NCBI GenBank assembly: GCA_947647645.1
Contig: CANSLE010000112.1
Location: 1-7,589, forward strand
From: an uncultured Microbacterium sp.
GTDB lineage: Bacteria; Actinomycetota; Actinomycetes; Actinomycetales; Microbacteriaceae
Reading direction: 5' to 3'
DNA: 7,589 nt
Position 1 is the first letter of the stretch. Each line of letters begins with the position of its first letter. Below are positions 1 through 5,616 of the stretch, piece by piece. A model generated the notes under the pieces. It ran no database searches. It was not told the origin of the DNA and saw only the letters and a program-made list of their open reading frames with translations. The position numbers and the translations under genes were made by a program.

Positions 1-2269
1 CACCGGCGGCCCCGGCGGCGAGCACGGTCGCGAGCTGCCCACCCGCCGTGTCGTGAGTGTGCACATGGACCGGCAGGTCGAAGCGCTCGCGGAGGGCGCG
101 CACGAGTCGGGCGGCTGCACCCGGGCGCAGAAGCCCCGCCATGTCCTTGACGGCGAGCACGTGCGCCCCGGCATCCACCATCTGCTCGGCGAGGCGCAGG
201 TAGTAGTCGAGCGTGTAGAGGTCCTCCGCCGGCGACAGCAGATCGCCGGTGTAGCAGAGGGCGACCTCCGCGACAGCCGTGCCCGTGTCGAGCACGGCGT
301 CGATCGCGGGGCGCATCCGGGACACGTCGTTGAGCGCGTCGAAGATGCGGAAGATGTCGACGCCGGACGCCGCCGCCTCACGGACGAAGGCATCGGTGAC
401 CCGGGTGGGGTACGGCGTGTAGCCCACCGTGTTGCGCCCGCGCAGGAGCATCTGGATGGCGATGTTGGGCAGCGCGTCACGCAACGCGTCGAGGCGTTCC
501 CAGGGGTCCTCCCCGAGGAAGCGCAGCGCGACGTCGTAGGTGGCGCCTCCCCAGGCCTCGACCGACAGCAGCTGCGGCGTGAGGCGCGCGACGTATGGCG
601 CGACGGTGACGAGGTCACGCGTGCGCACCCGCGTGGCCAGCAGCGACTGGTGCGCGTCGCGGAACGTGGTCTCGGTGACCGCGAGCGCCGTCTGCTCGCG
701 CAGGGCCTTCGCGAACCCGGCGGGTCCGAGCTCGCGCAGACGCTGTCGTGAGCCCGGGACGGCGGGTGCGGCCAGATCGATGCGCGGCAGCTTCGTCGCC
801 GGCTCCACCGAGAGCGGGTTCTCGCCGTTCGGTCGGTTGACGGTGGTGTCGGCGAGCCAGGCGATGATCTTCGATCCGCGGTCCTTGGACTCCCGCCCGC
901 GCAGCAGCTCGGGACGCTCGTCGATGAACGCGGTGCTGAGGTCGCCCGCGACGAACGCGGGGTCGTCGAGGACGGCCTGCAGGAACGGGATGTTCGTGGA
1001 GACACCGCGGATGCGGAACTCCGCCAGGGCGCGTCGTGAGCGCACCACGGCCGCCGAGAAGTCGCGCCCGCGGCACGTGAGCTTGGCGAGCATCGAGTCG
1101 AAGTGCGGGCTGACCTGAGAGCCGGCCGCGGTGGTGCCCCCGTCGAGGCGGATGCCGGCACCGCCGGGCGAGCGGTACGTGGTGATCTTGCCGGTGTCGG
1201 GACGGAAGCCCTGCGTCGGGTCCTCGGTCGTGATGCGGCATTGCAGAGCCGCGCCGCGCAGACGGATGTCCTCCTGATGCAGCCCGAGGTCGGCGAGGCT
1301 CTCGCCCGCGGCGATGCGCATCTGGGACTGCACGAGGTCGACGTCGGTGACCTCCTCGGTGACCGTGTGCTCGACCTGGATGCGCGGGTTCATCTCGATG
1401 AAGACGACCTCGCCCGTGCGCGGCCCCGCCGTCTCGAGCAGGAACTCGACAGTGCCGGCGTTCTCGTACCCGATCGATCGGGCGAAGGCGACGGCGTACC
1501 GGTGCAGGCTCGCCCGCACGTCATCGGGCAGGTTCGGCGCCGGGGCGATCTCGACGACCTTCTGGTGCCGGCGCTGCACCGAGCAGTCGCGCTCGAAGAG
1601 ATGGACGGTCTCCCCCGTCTTGTCGGCGAGGATCTGCACCTCGACGTGCCGGGGGCGTTGGACGGCCTGTTCCAGGAAGACCCGGGCGTCGCCGAACGCG
1701 CTGTCCGCCTCGCGCATCGCCTCGGCGATGGCCGGCGCCAGCTGCTCCTTCGTCTCCACCCGACGCATGCCACGGCCGCCGCCGCCCGCGACGGCCTTCA
1801 CGAAGATCGGGAAGCCGATCCCCTCGGATTGGCCCACGAGCAGGTCAACGTCGTCGGATGCCGCGGTCGAGCGCAGCACGGGGACACCCGCCGCGATCGC
1901 GTGGTCCTTGGCCGTCACCTTGTTGCCGGCCATCTCGAGCGCCCGCGAGGGCGGGCCGATGAACACGATGCCGTTCTCCGCTGCGCGCGCGGCGAGGTCC
2001 GGGTTCTCGGAGAGGAACCCGTATCCGGGGTAGATCGCGTCGGCGCCCGACTCGGTGGCGACGCGGATGATCTCCTCGACGTCGAGATAGGCGCGCACGG
2101 GCTGGCCGACCGTCCCGATCTGGTAGGCCTCGTCGGCCTTGAGACGGTGCAGAGAGTAGCGGTCCTCGTAGGGGTATACGGCGACGGTGCGGGCGCCCAG
2201 CTCGAACGCGGCCCGGAAGGCGCGGATCGCGATCTCCCCCCGGTTGGCGACCAGGATCTTGCGGAACAT
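1..2269 (-). CDS. pyc: Pyruvate carboxylase, N-terminal 756 residues (truncated by window edge)
   Basis: Biotin-dependent cytosolic enzyme that carboxylates pyruvate to oxaloacetate with ATP and bicarbonate, the main anaplerotic step. I translated the whole minus-strand frame and it stays open. It starts MFRKILVANRGEIAIR, the usual biotin carboxylase N-terminus. The ATP-grasp glycine loop GGGGRGM is at residues 162-168, ERDCSVQRRHQK at 226-237, the catalytic EMNPRIQVEH at 292-301 and the CR pair at 344-345. The carboxyltransferase domain begins near 525, with TFRDAHQSL around 534-542, the lysine expected to be carbamylated at 708 (VKDMAG) and the metal-binding HTHD at 737-740. Actinobacterial Pyc is about 1,130 residues, so the rest of the carboxyltransferase domain, the tetramerisation region and the biotinyl domain lie beyond the left edge. 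The ATG at 2269-2267 is preceded by a strong AGAAGAGGTG ribosome site at 2284-2275. The long plus-strand open frames across this region are shadows. Confidence 0.97.
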   Translation of the reverse strand, partial: MFRKILVANRGEIAIRAFRAAFELGARTVAVYPYEDRYSLHRLKADEAYQIGTVGQPVRAYLDVEEIIRVATESGADAIYPGYGFLSENPDLAARAAENGIVFIGPPSRALEMAGNKVTAKDHAIAAGVPVLRSTAASDDVDLLVGQSEGIGFPIFVKAVAGGGGRGMRRVETKEQLAPAIAEAMREADSAFGDARVFLEQAVQRPRHVEVQILADKTGETVHLFERDCSVQRRHQKVVEIAPAPNLPDDVRASLHRYAVAFARSIGYENAGTVEFLLETAGPRTGEVVFIEMNPRIQVEHTVTEEVTDVDLVQSQMRIAAGESLADLGLHQEDIRLRGAALQCRITTEDPTQGFRPDTGKITTYRSPGGAGIRLDGGTTAAGSQVSPHFDSMLAKLTCRGRDFSAAVVRSRRALAEFRIRGVSTNIPFLQAVLDDPAFVAGDLSTAFIDERPELLRGRESKDRGSKIIAWLADTTVNRPNGENPLSVEPATKLPRIDLAAPAVPGSRQRLRELGPAGFAKALREQTALAVTETTFRDAHQSLLATRVRTRDLVTVAPYVARLTPQLLSVEAWGGATYDVALRFLGEDPWERLDALRDALPNIAIQMLLRGRNTVGYTPYPTRVTDAFVREAAASGVDIFRIFDALNDVSRMRPAIDAVLDTGTAVAEVALCYTGDLLSPAEDLYTLDYYLRLAEQMVDAGAHVLAVKDMAGLLRPGAAARLVRALRERFDLPVHVHTHDTAGGQLATVLAAGAAG

Positions 2270-2328
2270 GCGCGCACCTCTTCTCCGAGCGGCCCTCGCG
2301 CGTGCTGAGAGGCCCTGATTCCCCGACG

Positions 2329-2334
2329 AGCCTA
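2329..2334 (-). promoter_or_regulatory. Candidate -10 element of pyc
   Basis: On the minus strand TAGGCT fits the actinobacterial TANNNT pattern and would give a leader of roughly 50 nt before the pyc ATG, long enough to carry its clear ribosome site. The best -35 match is AGGACA at 2359-2354, but its 19-nt spacing is long. A second TAGGCT on the same strand at 2368-2363 is an alternative and lies close to the parA promoter. GGCCCT occurs twice in the predicted leader (2291-2296 and 2311-2316), 20 bp apart; whether this matters is unknown. Confidence 0.3.
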
Positions 2335-2350
2335 CTTTTCACGTGGGCCT
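2335..2350. other. parS-like half site in the pyc/parA intergenic region
   Basis: The stretch CTTTTCACGTGGGCCT shares the left part and centre, TTTCACGTG, with the bacterial parS consensus TGTTTCACGTGAAACA, but the right arm does not match; I count 10 of 16 positions. It lies 41 bp upstream of a ParA-family gene. It may be a degenerate ParB site or a chance CACGTG palindrome next to a T run. Binding by ParB is not established by the sequence. Confidence 0.2.
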
Positions 2351-2376
2351 GAGTGTCCTCACAGCCTAGGGGAAGG

Positions 2377-2382
2377 TAACGT
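2377..2382 (+). promoter_or_regulatory. Candidate -10 of parA with leaderless start
   Basis: TAACGT ends 8 nt before the GTG at 2391, so transcription would start at or within a base or two of the start codon. The only purine-rich stretch, GGGGAAGG at 2369-2376, is 14 nt away, too far for normal Shine-Dalgarno pairing. An in-frame TAG at 2382-2384 rules out any upstream start. No convincing -35 is visible. Confidence 0.5.
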
Positions 2383-2390
2383 AGAGCCTC

Positions 2391-3197
2391 GTGCACGTAC
2401 TCTCCGTCTCCTCGCTCAAGGGGGGTGTCGGCAAGACCACCGTGACTCTCGGCCTCGCCTCCGCGGCGTTCGCTCGGGGAGTACGGACTCTCGTCGTCGA
2501 CCTCGACCCGCAGTCTGACGTGTCGACGGGCATGGACATCCAGGTCGCCGGCCGCCTCAACGTCGCCGACGTGCTCGCCAACCCCAAGGAGAAGGTGGTC
2601 CGTCAGGCCATCACCTCCAGCGGTTGGGCGAAGGTGCATCCGGGCACGATCGACGTCATGATCGGCAGTCCGTCCGCCATCAACTTCGACGGCCCCCACC
2701 CGAGCGTGCGCGACGTCTGGAAACTCGAGGAGGCGCTCGCGACGATCGAGGCCGACTACGATCTCGTCCTCATCGACTGTGCTCCGTCGCTCAACGCCCT
2801 CACGCGCACCGCCTGGGCGGCATCCGACCGCGTCATCGTCGTCACAGAGCCCGGACTGTTCTCGGTCGCGGCCGCCGACCGCGCCCTTCGCGCGATCGAG
2901 GAGATCCGCCGCGGACTCTCCCCCCGCCTGCAGCCGCTCGGCATCGTCGTCAACCGCGTACGCCCGCAGTCGATCGAGCACCAGTTCCGCATCAAGGAGC
3001 TGCGCGACATGTTCGGCCCGCTCGTCCTCTCGCCGCAGCTGCCCGAACGCACGTCGCTGCAGCAGGCGCAGGGCGCGGCCAAACCCCTGCACATCTGGCC
3101 GGGGGACTCCGCCCAGGAGCTCGCGGCCGACTTCGACGCGCTCCTCGACCGCGTCATGCGCACCGGGCGCATCATCGCCGGCGAACAGCGCGCCTGA
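2391..3197 (+). CDS. Orphan ParA/MinD-family ATPase
   Basis: 268-residue cytosolic P-loop ATPase of the ParA/Soj superfamily, which typically positions DNA or protein cargo through ATP-dependent dimerisation and nucleoid binding. The deviant Walker A motif KGGVGKTT is at residues 10-17 with the signature lysine K10, the switch-I region DLDPQSD at 37-43 and Walker B VLIDCAPS at 126-133 (D129). The GTG start is forced: an in-frame stop lies three codons upstream, and the next start would remove Walker A. There is no N-terminal DNA-binding extension as in plasmid type Ia ParA. No parB or other adaptor gene adjoins it; neighbours are pyc (divergent) and a MerR gene (convergent), so this is unlikely to be the oriC-proximal parAB pair. 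The cargo is unknown. Family assignment is firm; the biological role is not. Confidence 0.93.
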   Translation: MHVLSVSSLKGGVGKTTVTLGLASAAFARGVRTLVVDLDPQSDVSTGMDIQVAGRLNVADVLANPKEKVVRQAITSSGWAKVHPGTIDVMIGSPSAINFDGPHPSVRDVWKLEEALATIEADYDLVLIDCAPSLNALTRTAWAASDRVIVVTEPGLFSVAAADRALRAIEEIRRGLSPRLQPLGIVVNRVRPQSIEHQFRIKELRDMFGPLVLSPQLPERTSLQQAQGAAKPLHIWPGDSAQELAADFDALLDRVMRTGRIIAGEQRA

Positions 3198-3201
3198 GCC
3201 C

Positions 3202-3218
3202 CGCGCTCGGTGAGCGCG
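3202..3218. terminator. Hairpin between convergent parA and MerR gene
   Basis: CGCGCTC (3202-3208) and GAGCGCG (3212-3218) form a perfect 7-bp GC-rich stem with a GGT triloop. It lies in the 36-nt gap between the parA stop (3197) and the MerR stop (3234), where a bidirectional terminator would be expected. There is no U tract on either strand, as is common for actinobacterial terminators, so termination efficiency is uncertain. Confidence 0.5.
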
Positions 3219-3233
3219 CGTCGGAGGGCGACG

Positions 3234-3779
3234 TCAGGCGGACTTCACCGCGCGACGGGCGGCGAGTTCGTCCACGGGATCCGGAGCCTGGGGATCGAAG
3301 TCCAGCAGCGTGGACTCCACCTCGTGGAGCACCTTGCCCACGGCGATGCCGAAGACGCCTTGGCCGCGGCTGACGAGGTCGATGACCTCGTCGTTGGACG
3401 TGCAGAGGTAGACGGACGCGCCATCGCTCATGAGGGTCGTGCCGGCGAGATCGCGGATGCCGGCAGCGCGGAGCTGATCGACGGCCGTGCGGATCTGCTG
3501 CAGAGAGATCCCGGTGTCCAGCAACCGCTTCACGAGCTTGAGCACGAGGATGTCGCGGAAACCGTACAGGCGCTGCGATCCAGAGCCGCTGGCGCCACGC
3601 ACCGTCGGCTGGACGAGCTCGGTACGAGCCCAGTAGTCGAGCTGTCGATACGTGATACCGGCCGCGCGGGCCGCCACAGCGCCGCGATAGCCGACCTCGT
3701 CGTCCATCTGCGGCAGACCGTCCGTGAAGAGCAGCTCTGTGGCGAACCGGATGTCACCGGGCGCATCGTGCGCGGTCAT
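3234..3779 (-). CDS. MerR-family regulator, Rv1830/ResR-like
   Basis: 181-residue DNA-binding regulator. The N-terminal winged helix-turn-helix covers about residues 29-100: GYRGAVAARAAGITYRQLDY at 30-49, a wing with GSGSQRLYGF at 65-74, then ILVLKLVKRLLDTGISL. The C-terminal half carries the GQGVFGIAV segment. From memory these stretches match the M. tuberculosis Rv1830 (resR) family, a regulator connected to growth and division control. The protein has no effector-binding Cys pattern like metal-sensing MerR proteins. The ATG at 3779 has GGAGG at 3789-3785, 5 nt away; the longer open frame upstream of it overlaps the ftsR gene and is not needed. It is the last gene of the garA-ftsR-resR cluster and meets parA tail to tail. 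A well-spaced promoter upstream suggests transcription partly independent of garA-ftsR. The orthology is inferred by recalled similarity. Confidence 0.9.
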   Translation of the reverse strand: MTAHDAPGDIRFATELLFTDGLPQMDDEVGYRGAVAARAAGITYRQLDYWARTELVQPTVRGASGSGSQRLYGFRDILVLKLVKRLLDTGISLQQIRTAVDQLRAAGIRDLAGTTLMSDGASVYLCTSNDEVIDLVSRGQGVFGIAVGKVLHEVESTLLDFDPQAPDPVDELAARRAVKSA

Positions 3780-3814
3780 GCTCGCCTCCAGCCGGACTGT
3801 CCGTCTTTTCCTCC

Positions 3815-3843
3815 ACGGTAGATCAGCACCGAGCCCGCGGCAA
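3815..3843 (-). promoter_or_regulatory. Candidate promoter of the Rv1830-like MerR gene
   Basis: Reading on the minus strand, TTGCCG (3843-3838) and TACCGT (3820-3815) are separated by exactly 17 nt, a good SigA-type arrangement. Transcription would start near 3808 and give a leader of about 29 nt containing the GGAGG ribosome site. It lies in the 103-nt gap between the two MerR genes. Confidence 0.5.
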
Positions 3844-3882
3844 CGACATCCGCTTCCCGACCCAGGGCGTGTCGCGCGAACC

Positions 3883-4566
3883 TCACGGCACGATGCGGTC
3901 CAGGGCCGCGTGGACGAAGGCCGTCCGCACCTCGTCGAGTCGCCGCAGCAGCTCCGGGGCGAGCTCGCCGGCGCGTGCGCGGGACGCGGCATCCATCCGG
4001 CGTAGCAGCGGGGCCAGGGCGCTCTCGACGAGCGCCACCTCGCGTTCGGCCGCCTGACGCACGCCGCGTACGTGACGCGGCTGGATGCCGTGGCCATCGA
4101 GGGCCACGAGCGCGCGCAGTACGCCGAGCGCCTTGTCGTCGTAGGACTCGGTGGCCGGGATCAGCCCGGCACGAACCGCATCGTTGAGGAGCGCGACGGG
4201 GGCGGCGGCGGCCTTCAGGAGCTCGTCGCGGCGATACCGGCGCGGCGCGGTGACGATCGAGGCGGGCGCCGGCGGAGCGACGGCTCCCCCCTGCTGCTCG
4301 TCGAGGTAGTCGCGGATGCGGGCCAGCGGCATGTAGTGATCGCGCTGCAGGGTGAGCGCGGTCCGGAGCCGATCGACGTCGAGTGGTGAGAACTTGCGGT
4401 AGCCGGACTCGGTCCGCAACGGCGTGACGATGCCCTGGACTTCGAGGTAGCGGAGCTTGCTCGCACTGAGATCGGTGAACTCCGGTGTCAACCGGGCGAG
4501 CACCTGACCGATGCTGAGATAACCCGTGGACGACGCACGTCCACGGGGCGAGGCAGCCGGGCTCAC
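3883..4566 (-). CDS. ftsR: MerR-family regulator, FtsR/Rv1828-like
   Basis: 227-residue DNA-binding protein. The first 15 residues are a Ser/Arg-rich linker; the winged helix follows: YLSIGQVLARLTPEF at 16-30, SASKLRYLEVQGIVTP at 34-49, the wing SGYRKFSPLDVDRLR at 54-68 and LQRDHYMPLARIRDYLD at 73-89. The C-terminal 130 residues are largely Ala/Arg-rich helix, the expected dimerisation and effector region. This is the pattern of actinobacterial FtsR (C. glutamicum regulator of ftsZ) and M. tuberculosis Rv1828, encoded directly downstream of odhI/garA, as here. The GTG start at 4566-4564 overlaps the garA TGA by 4 nt (GTGA), so the genes are almost certainly cotranscribed and translationally coupled. 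A perfect 10-bp inverted repeat lies in codons 7-15, within the linker. The symbol is by homology and synteny; targets in this organism are not shown. Confidence 0.9.
   Translation of the reverse strand: MSPAASPRGRASSTGYLSIGQVLARLTPEFTDLSASKLRYLEVQGIVTPLRTESGYRKFSPLDVDRLRTALTLQRDHYMPLARIRDYLDEQQGGAVAPPAPASIVTAPRRYRRDELLKAAAAPVALLNDAVRAGLIPATESYDDKALGVLRALVALDGHGIQPRHVRGVRQAAEREVALVESALAPLLRRMDAASRARAGELAPELLRRLDEVRTAFVHAALDRIVP
4523..4547. repeat. Perfect 10-bp inverted repeat inside the 5' end of ftsR
   Basis: CCCGTGGACG (4523-4532) and CGTCCACGGG (4538-4547) are exact reverse complements around a 5-nt ACGCA centre. On the mRNA the hairpin would begin about 19 nt after the ftsR GTG, in codons 7-15, which encode the poorly conserved linker ahead of the helix-turn-helix. 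It could be an operator for a dimeric regulator such as FtsR itself, or an RNA hairpin tuning ftsR expression relative to garA. Confidence 0.7.
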
Positions 4567-5057
4567 CCGCTCGTCACCTGACCGCGATCGACCGGCGACG
4601 CGAAGAAGTTGAGACGGAACTTGCCGATGCGCACCTCGGCGCCGTCGACGAGTACCGCGCGATCGACACGCTCGCCGTTGACGTAGCTGCCGTTGAGCGA
4701 ACGCTGGTCCACGAGCTCGAACACACTGCCGGTGCGCGTGATCTCCGCATGGCGGCGGGAGACCGTGACGTCGTCGAAGAAGATGTCGGCCTCGGGGTGA
4801 CGACCGACCGTGGTCACGTCGCTGTCGAGGAGGTAGCGCGCTCCTGCGGTCGGCCCGGACCTCACCAGCAGCAGCGCGGCGCGCGACGGCAACGCGTCGA
4901 TCGCCTCGCGCTCGACATCGGTCAGGTCGGTGCCGAAGGGCACGAAGGAGAGGTCGGAATCGTGACCGAACGTCTGGGTCGTGTCGGCGGAACCGCCGTT
5001 CCCGGCGTCGCGTCGGATGCCGCTGCCACCAGCGTCTCGCGCATTCTCTTCCACCAT
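4563..5057 (-). CDS. garA: FHA-domain regulator of 2-oxoglutarate dehydrogenase, GarA/OdhI-like
   Basis: 164-residue cytosolic forkhead-associated protein. GarA/OdhI proteins bind and inhibit the E1 subunit of 2-oxoglutarate dehydrogenase and affect glutamate metabolism; phosphorylation of an N-terminal Thr pair by Ser/Thr kinases makes them fold on their own FHA domain and releases the enzyme. Here the N-terminal tail holds DTTQTF at 25-30 in the place of the ETTSVF motif, giving T26 and T27 as candidate sites. The FHA domain covers about 60-152, with GR at 85-86, SRRH at 100-103, LNGSYVNG at 121-128 and the C-terminal VRIGKFRLNFF at 142-152, all as in GarA. Start choice: the ATG at 5057 is only 2 nt from AGGAGG, whereas the next codon, GTG at 5054, sits at a better distance, so the protein may be one residue shorter. 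Lead gene of the garA-ftsR unit. Kinases are not encoded in this window. Confidence 0.93.
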   Translation of the reverse strand: MVEENARDAGGSGIRRDAGNGGSADTTQTFGHDSDLSFVPFGTDLTDVEREAIDALPSRAALLLVRSGPTAGARYLLDSDVTTVGRHPEADIFFDDVTVSRRHAEITRTGSVFELVDQRSLNGSYVNGERVDRAVLVDGAEVRIGKFRLNFFASPVDRGQVTSG

Positions 5058-5058
5058 G

Positions 5059-5066
5059 ACCTCCTT
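5059..5066 (-). promoter_or_regulatory. Ribosome binding site that makes the garA start ambiguous
   Basis: AAGGAGGT is a near-perfect anti-Shine-Dalgarno match, but its GGAGG core ends 2 nt before ATG 5057 and 5 nt before the adjoining in-frame GTG 5054. Normal spacing favours the GTG; start-codon strength favours the ATG. Confidence 0.7.
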
Positions 5067-5073
5067 CCCTTTC

Positions 5074-5101
5074 ACCCTAACGGATCGGCTCGCGCTGCGA
5101 A
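5074..5101 (-). promoter_or_regulatory. Candidate promoter of garA
   Basis: On the minus strand TAGGGT (5079-5074) is a good actinobacterial -10. TTCGCA (5101-5096) 16 nt upstream matches 4 of 6 bases of TTGACA. Transcription would start near 5067, giving a leader of about 10 nt that consists almost only of the ribosome site. Confidence 0.45.
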
Positions 5102-5198
5102 CCCCCGAGTGCCGCCGGGTTTCGTCGTCGACCCCGTCCGGGCGTCGCGTCTGTGTCGCCGTGTGACGCCCGAAGGGCGCCCCGGGAGCACCGCGACC

Positions 5199-5204
5199 TA
5201 CTCT
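5199..5204 (+). promoter_or_regulatory. Possible -10 of the 114-residue unknown gene
   Basis: TACTCT fits TANNNT and would start transcription near 5211, giving a leader of about 45 nt that contains the GAGGAGAGGA ribosome site at 5241-5250. No -35 is evident. A 5-bp GC-rich hairpin (5167-5171 with 5175-5179, GAA loop) lies just upstream, where an operator could sit. Confidence 0.25.
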
Positions 5205-5255
5205 GGCTGCACACCGCCGCGGCGCGCCGCCACGACGGTCGAGGAGAGGAATCCC

Positions 5256-5600
5256 GTGTCCACGCAGCAGAACCCCCTCACGCCCGCCTCGGTGCGTCAG
5301 GACGCGATCTGCATGTGCGCGACCGGCGGCACCTGCTCGTCGTTCGCTCCCGGGCACGCGATCCACCTCATCCAGGCGCGGCTGGCCACGGCGACGCCGT
5401 CGGAGTGGGTGGACGCGATCGTCTCCGACGTCTGCGCCGACGGCACGCTCGTCCTCGCCTCGCTCAACGGCGACGTCCGCGAGCTCTGGAACGGCGCGGG
5501 CGCCGCGACGGGGCTCCGCCCGGGCTCCCCCGTGGCTTTCCACCCGCGTTACCACGTCCTGCACGCAGAGGGACGCCTGTTCAACGCCCTCCCGCTGTAG
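5256..5600 (+). CDS. Unknown 114-residue protein with Cys and His cluster
   Basis: I do not recognise the family. The GTG start has GAGGAGAGGA 5 nt upstream and codon usage is strongly GC3-biased like its neighbours, so the gene looks real; the in-frame extension to 4749 is antisense to garA. There is no signal peptide or membrane segment, so it should be cytosolic. Residues 1-16 look disordered (Gln/Pro/Thr). A CMCATGGTC motif at 19-27 holds three Cys, a fourth is at C60, and His occur at 34, 37, 96, 100 and 103. The second half (about 52-114) alternates short hydrophobic strands with Gly turns (DGTLVLASLNGDV, GSPVAFHPRYHVL), suggesting a small beta barrel. The gene is divergent from garA and converges with the Csp-type copper protein gene 16 nt away. 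A metal-binding role is an inference from Cys/His content and neighbours only. Confidence 0.8.
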   Translation: MSTQQNPLTPASVRQDAICMCATGGTCSSFAPGHAIHLIQARLATATPSEWVDAIVSDVCADGTLVLASLNGDVRELWNGAGAATGLRPGSPVAFHPRYHVLHAEGRLFNALPL

Positions 5601-5616
5601 GCGAGCGCGCGACGGT

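Noticed and set aside
1469..1482. 14-bp perfect palindrome CCCGATCGATCGGG
   Set aside because: It lies inside the biotin carboxylase coding region and is explained by the codons for a conserved segment; no sign of a site function.
53..2308. Long plus-strand open frames opposite pyc, and minus-strand frames at 615-1241 and 1390-1773
   Set aside because: They are out-of-frame or antisense shadows of the pyc coding frame, Arg/Val/Asp-rich, without family motifs, and arise from high GC3.
1845..3092. 415-residue minus-strand frame running through the pyc start, the intergenic promoter region and antisense to parA
   Set aside because: It overlaps two genes with clear motifs and has no recognisable domain; a shadow.
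3780..4097. N-terminal extension of the Rv1830-like MerR protein to 287 residues
   Set aside because: It overlaps the end of ftsR and reads as Arg/Ser-rich shadow; the ATG at 3779 has GGAGG 5 nt upstream.
5167..5179. Small hairpin CGCCC-GAA-GGGCG between garA and the unknown gene
   Set aside because: Only 5 bp and GC-rich, expected by chance here; it is noted with the promoter but not called an operator.
4749..5255. Upstream in-frame extension of the 114-residue unknown protein
   Set aside because: It is antisense to garA, and the GTG at 5256 has a strong, well-spaced ribosome site.
5058..5564. N-terminal extension of the FHA protein to 333 residues
   Set aside because: It is antisense to the 114-residue gene, has low-complexity Arg/Gly composition, and a near-perfect ribosome site lies at 5059-5066.
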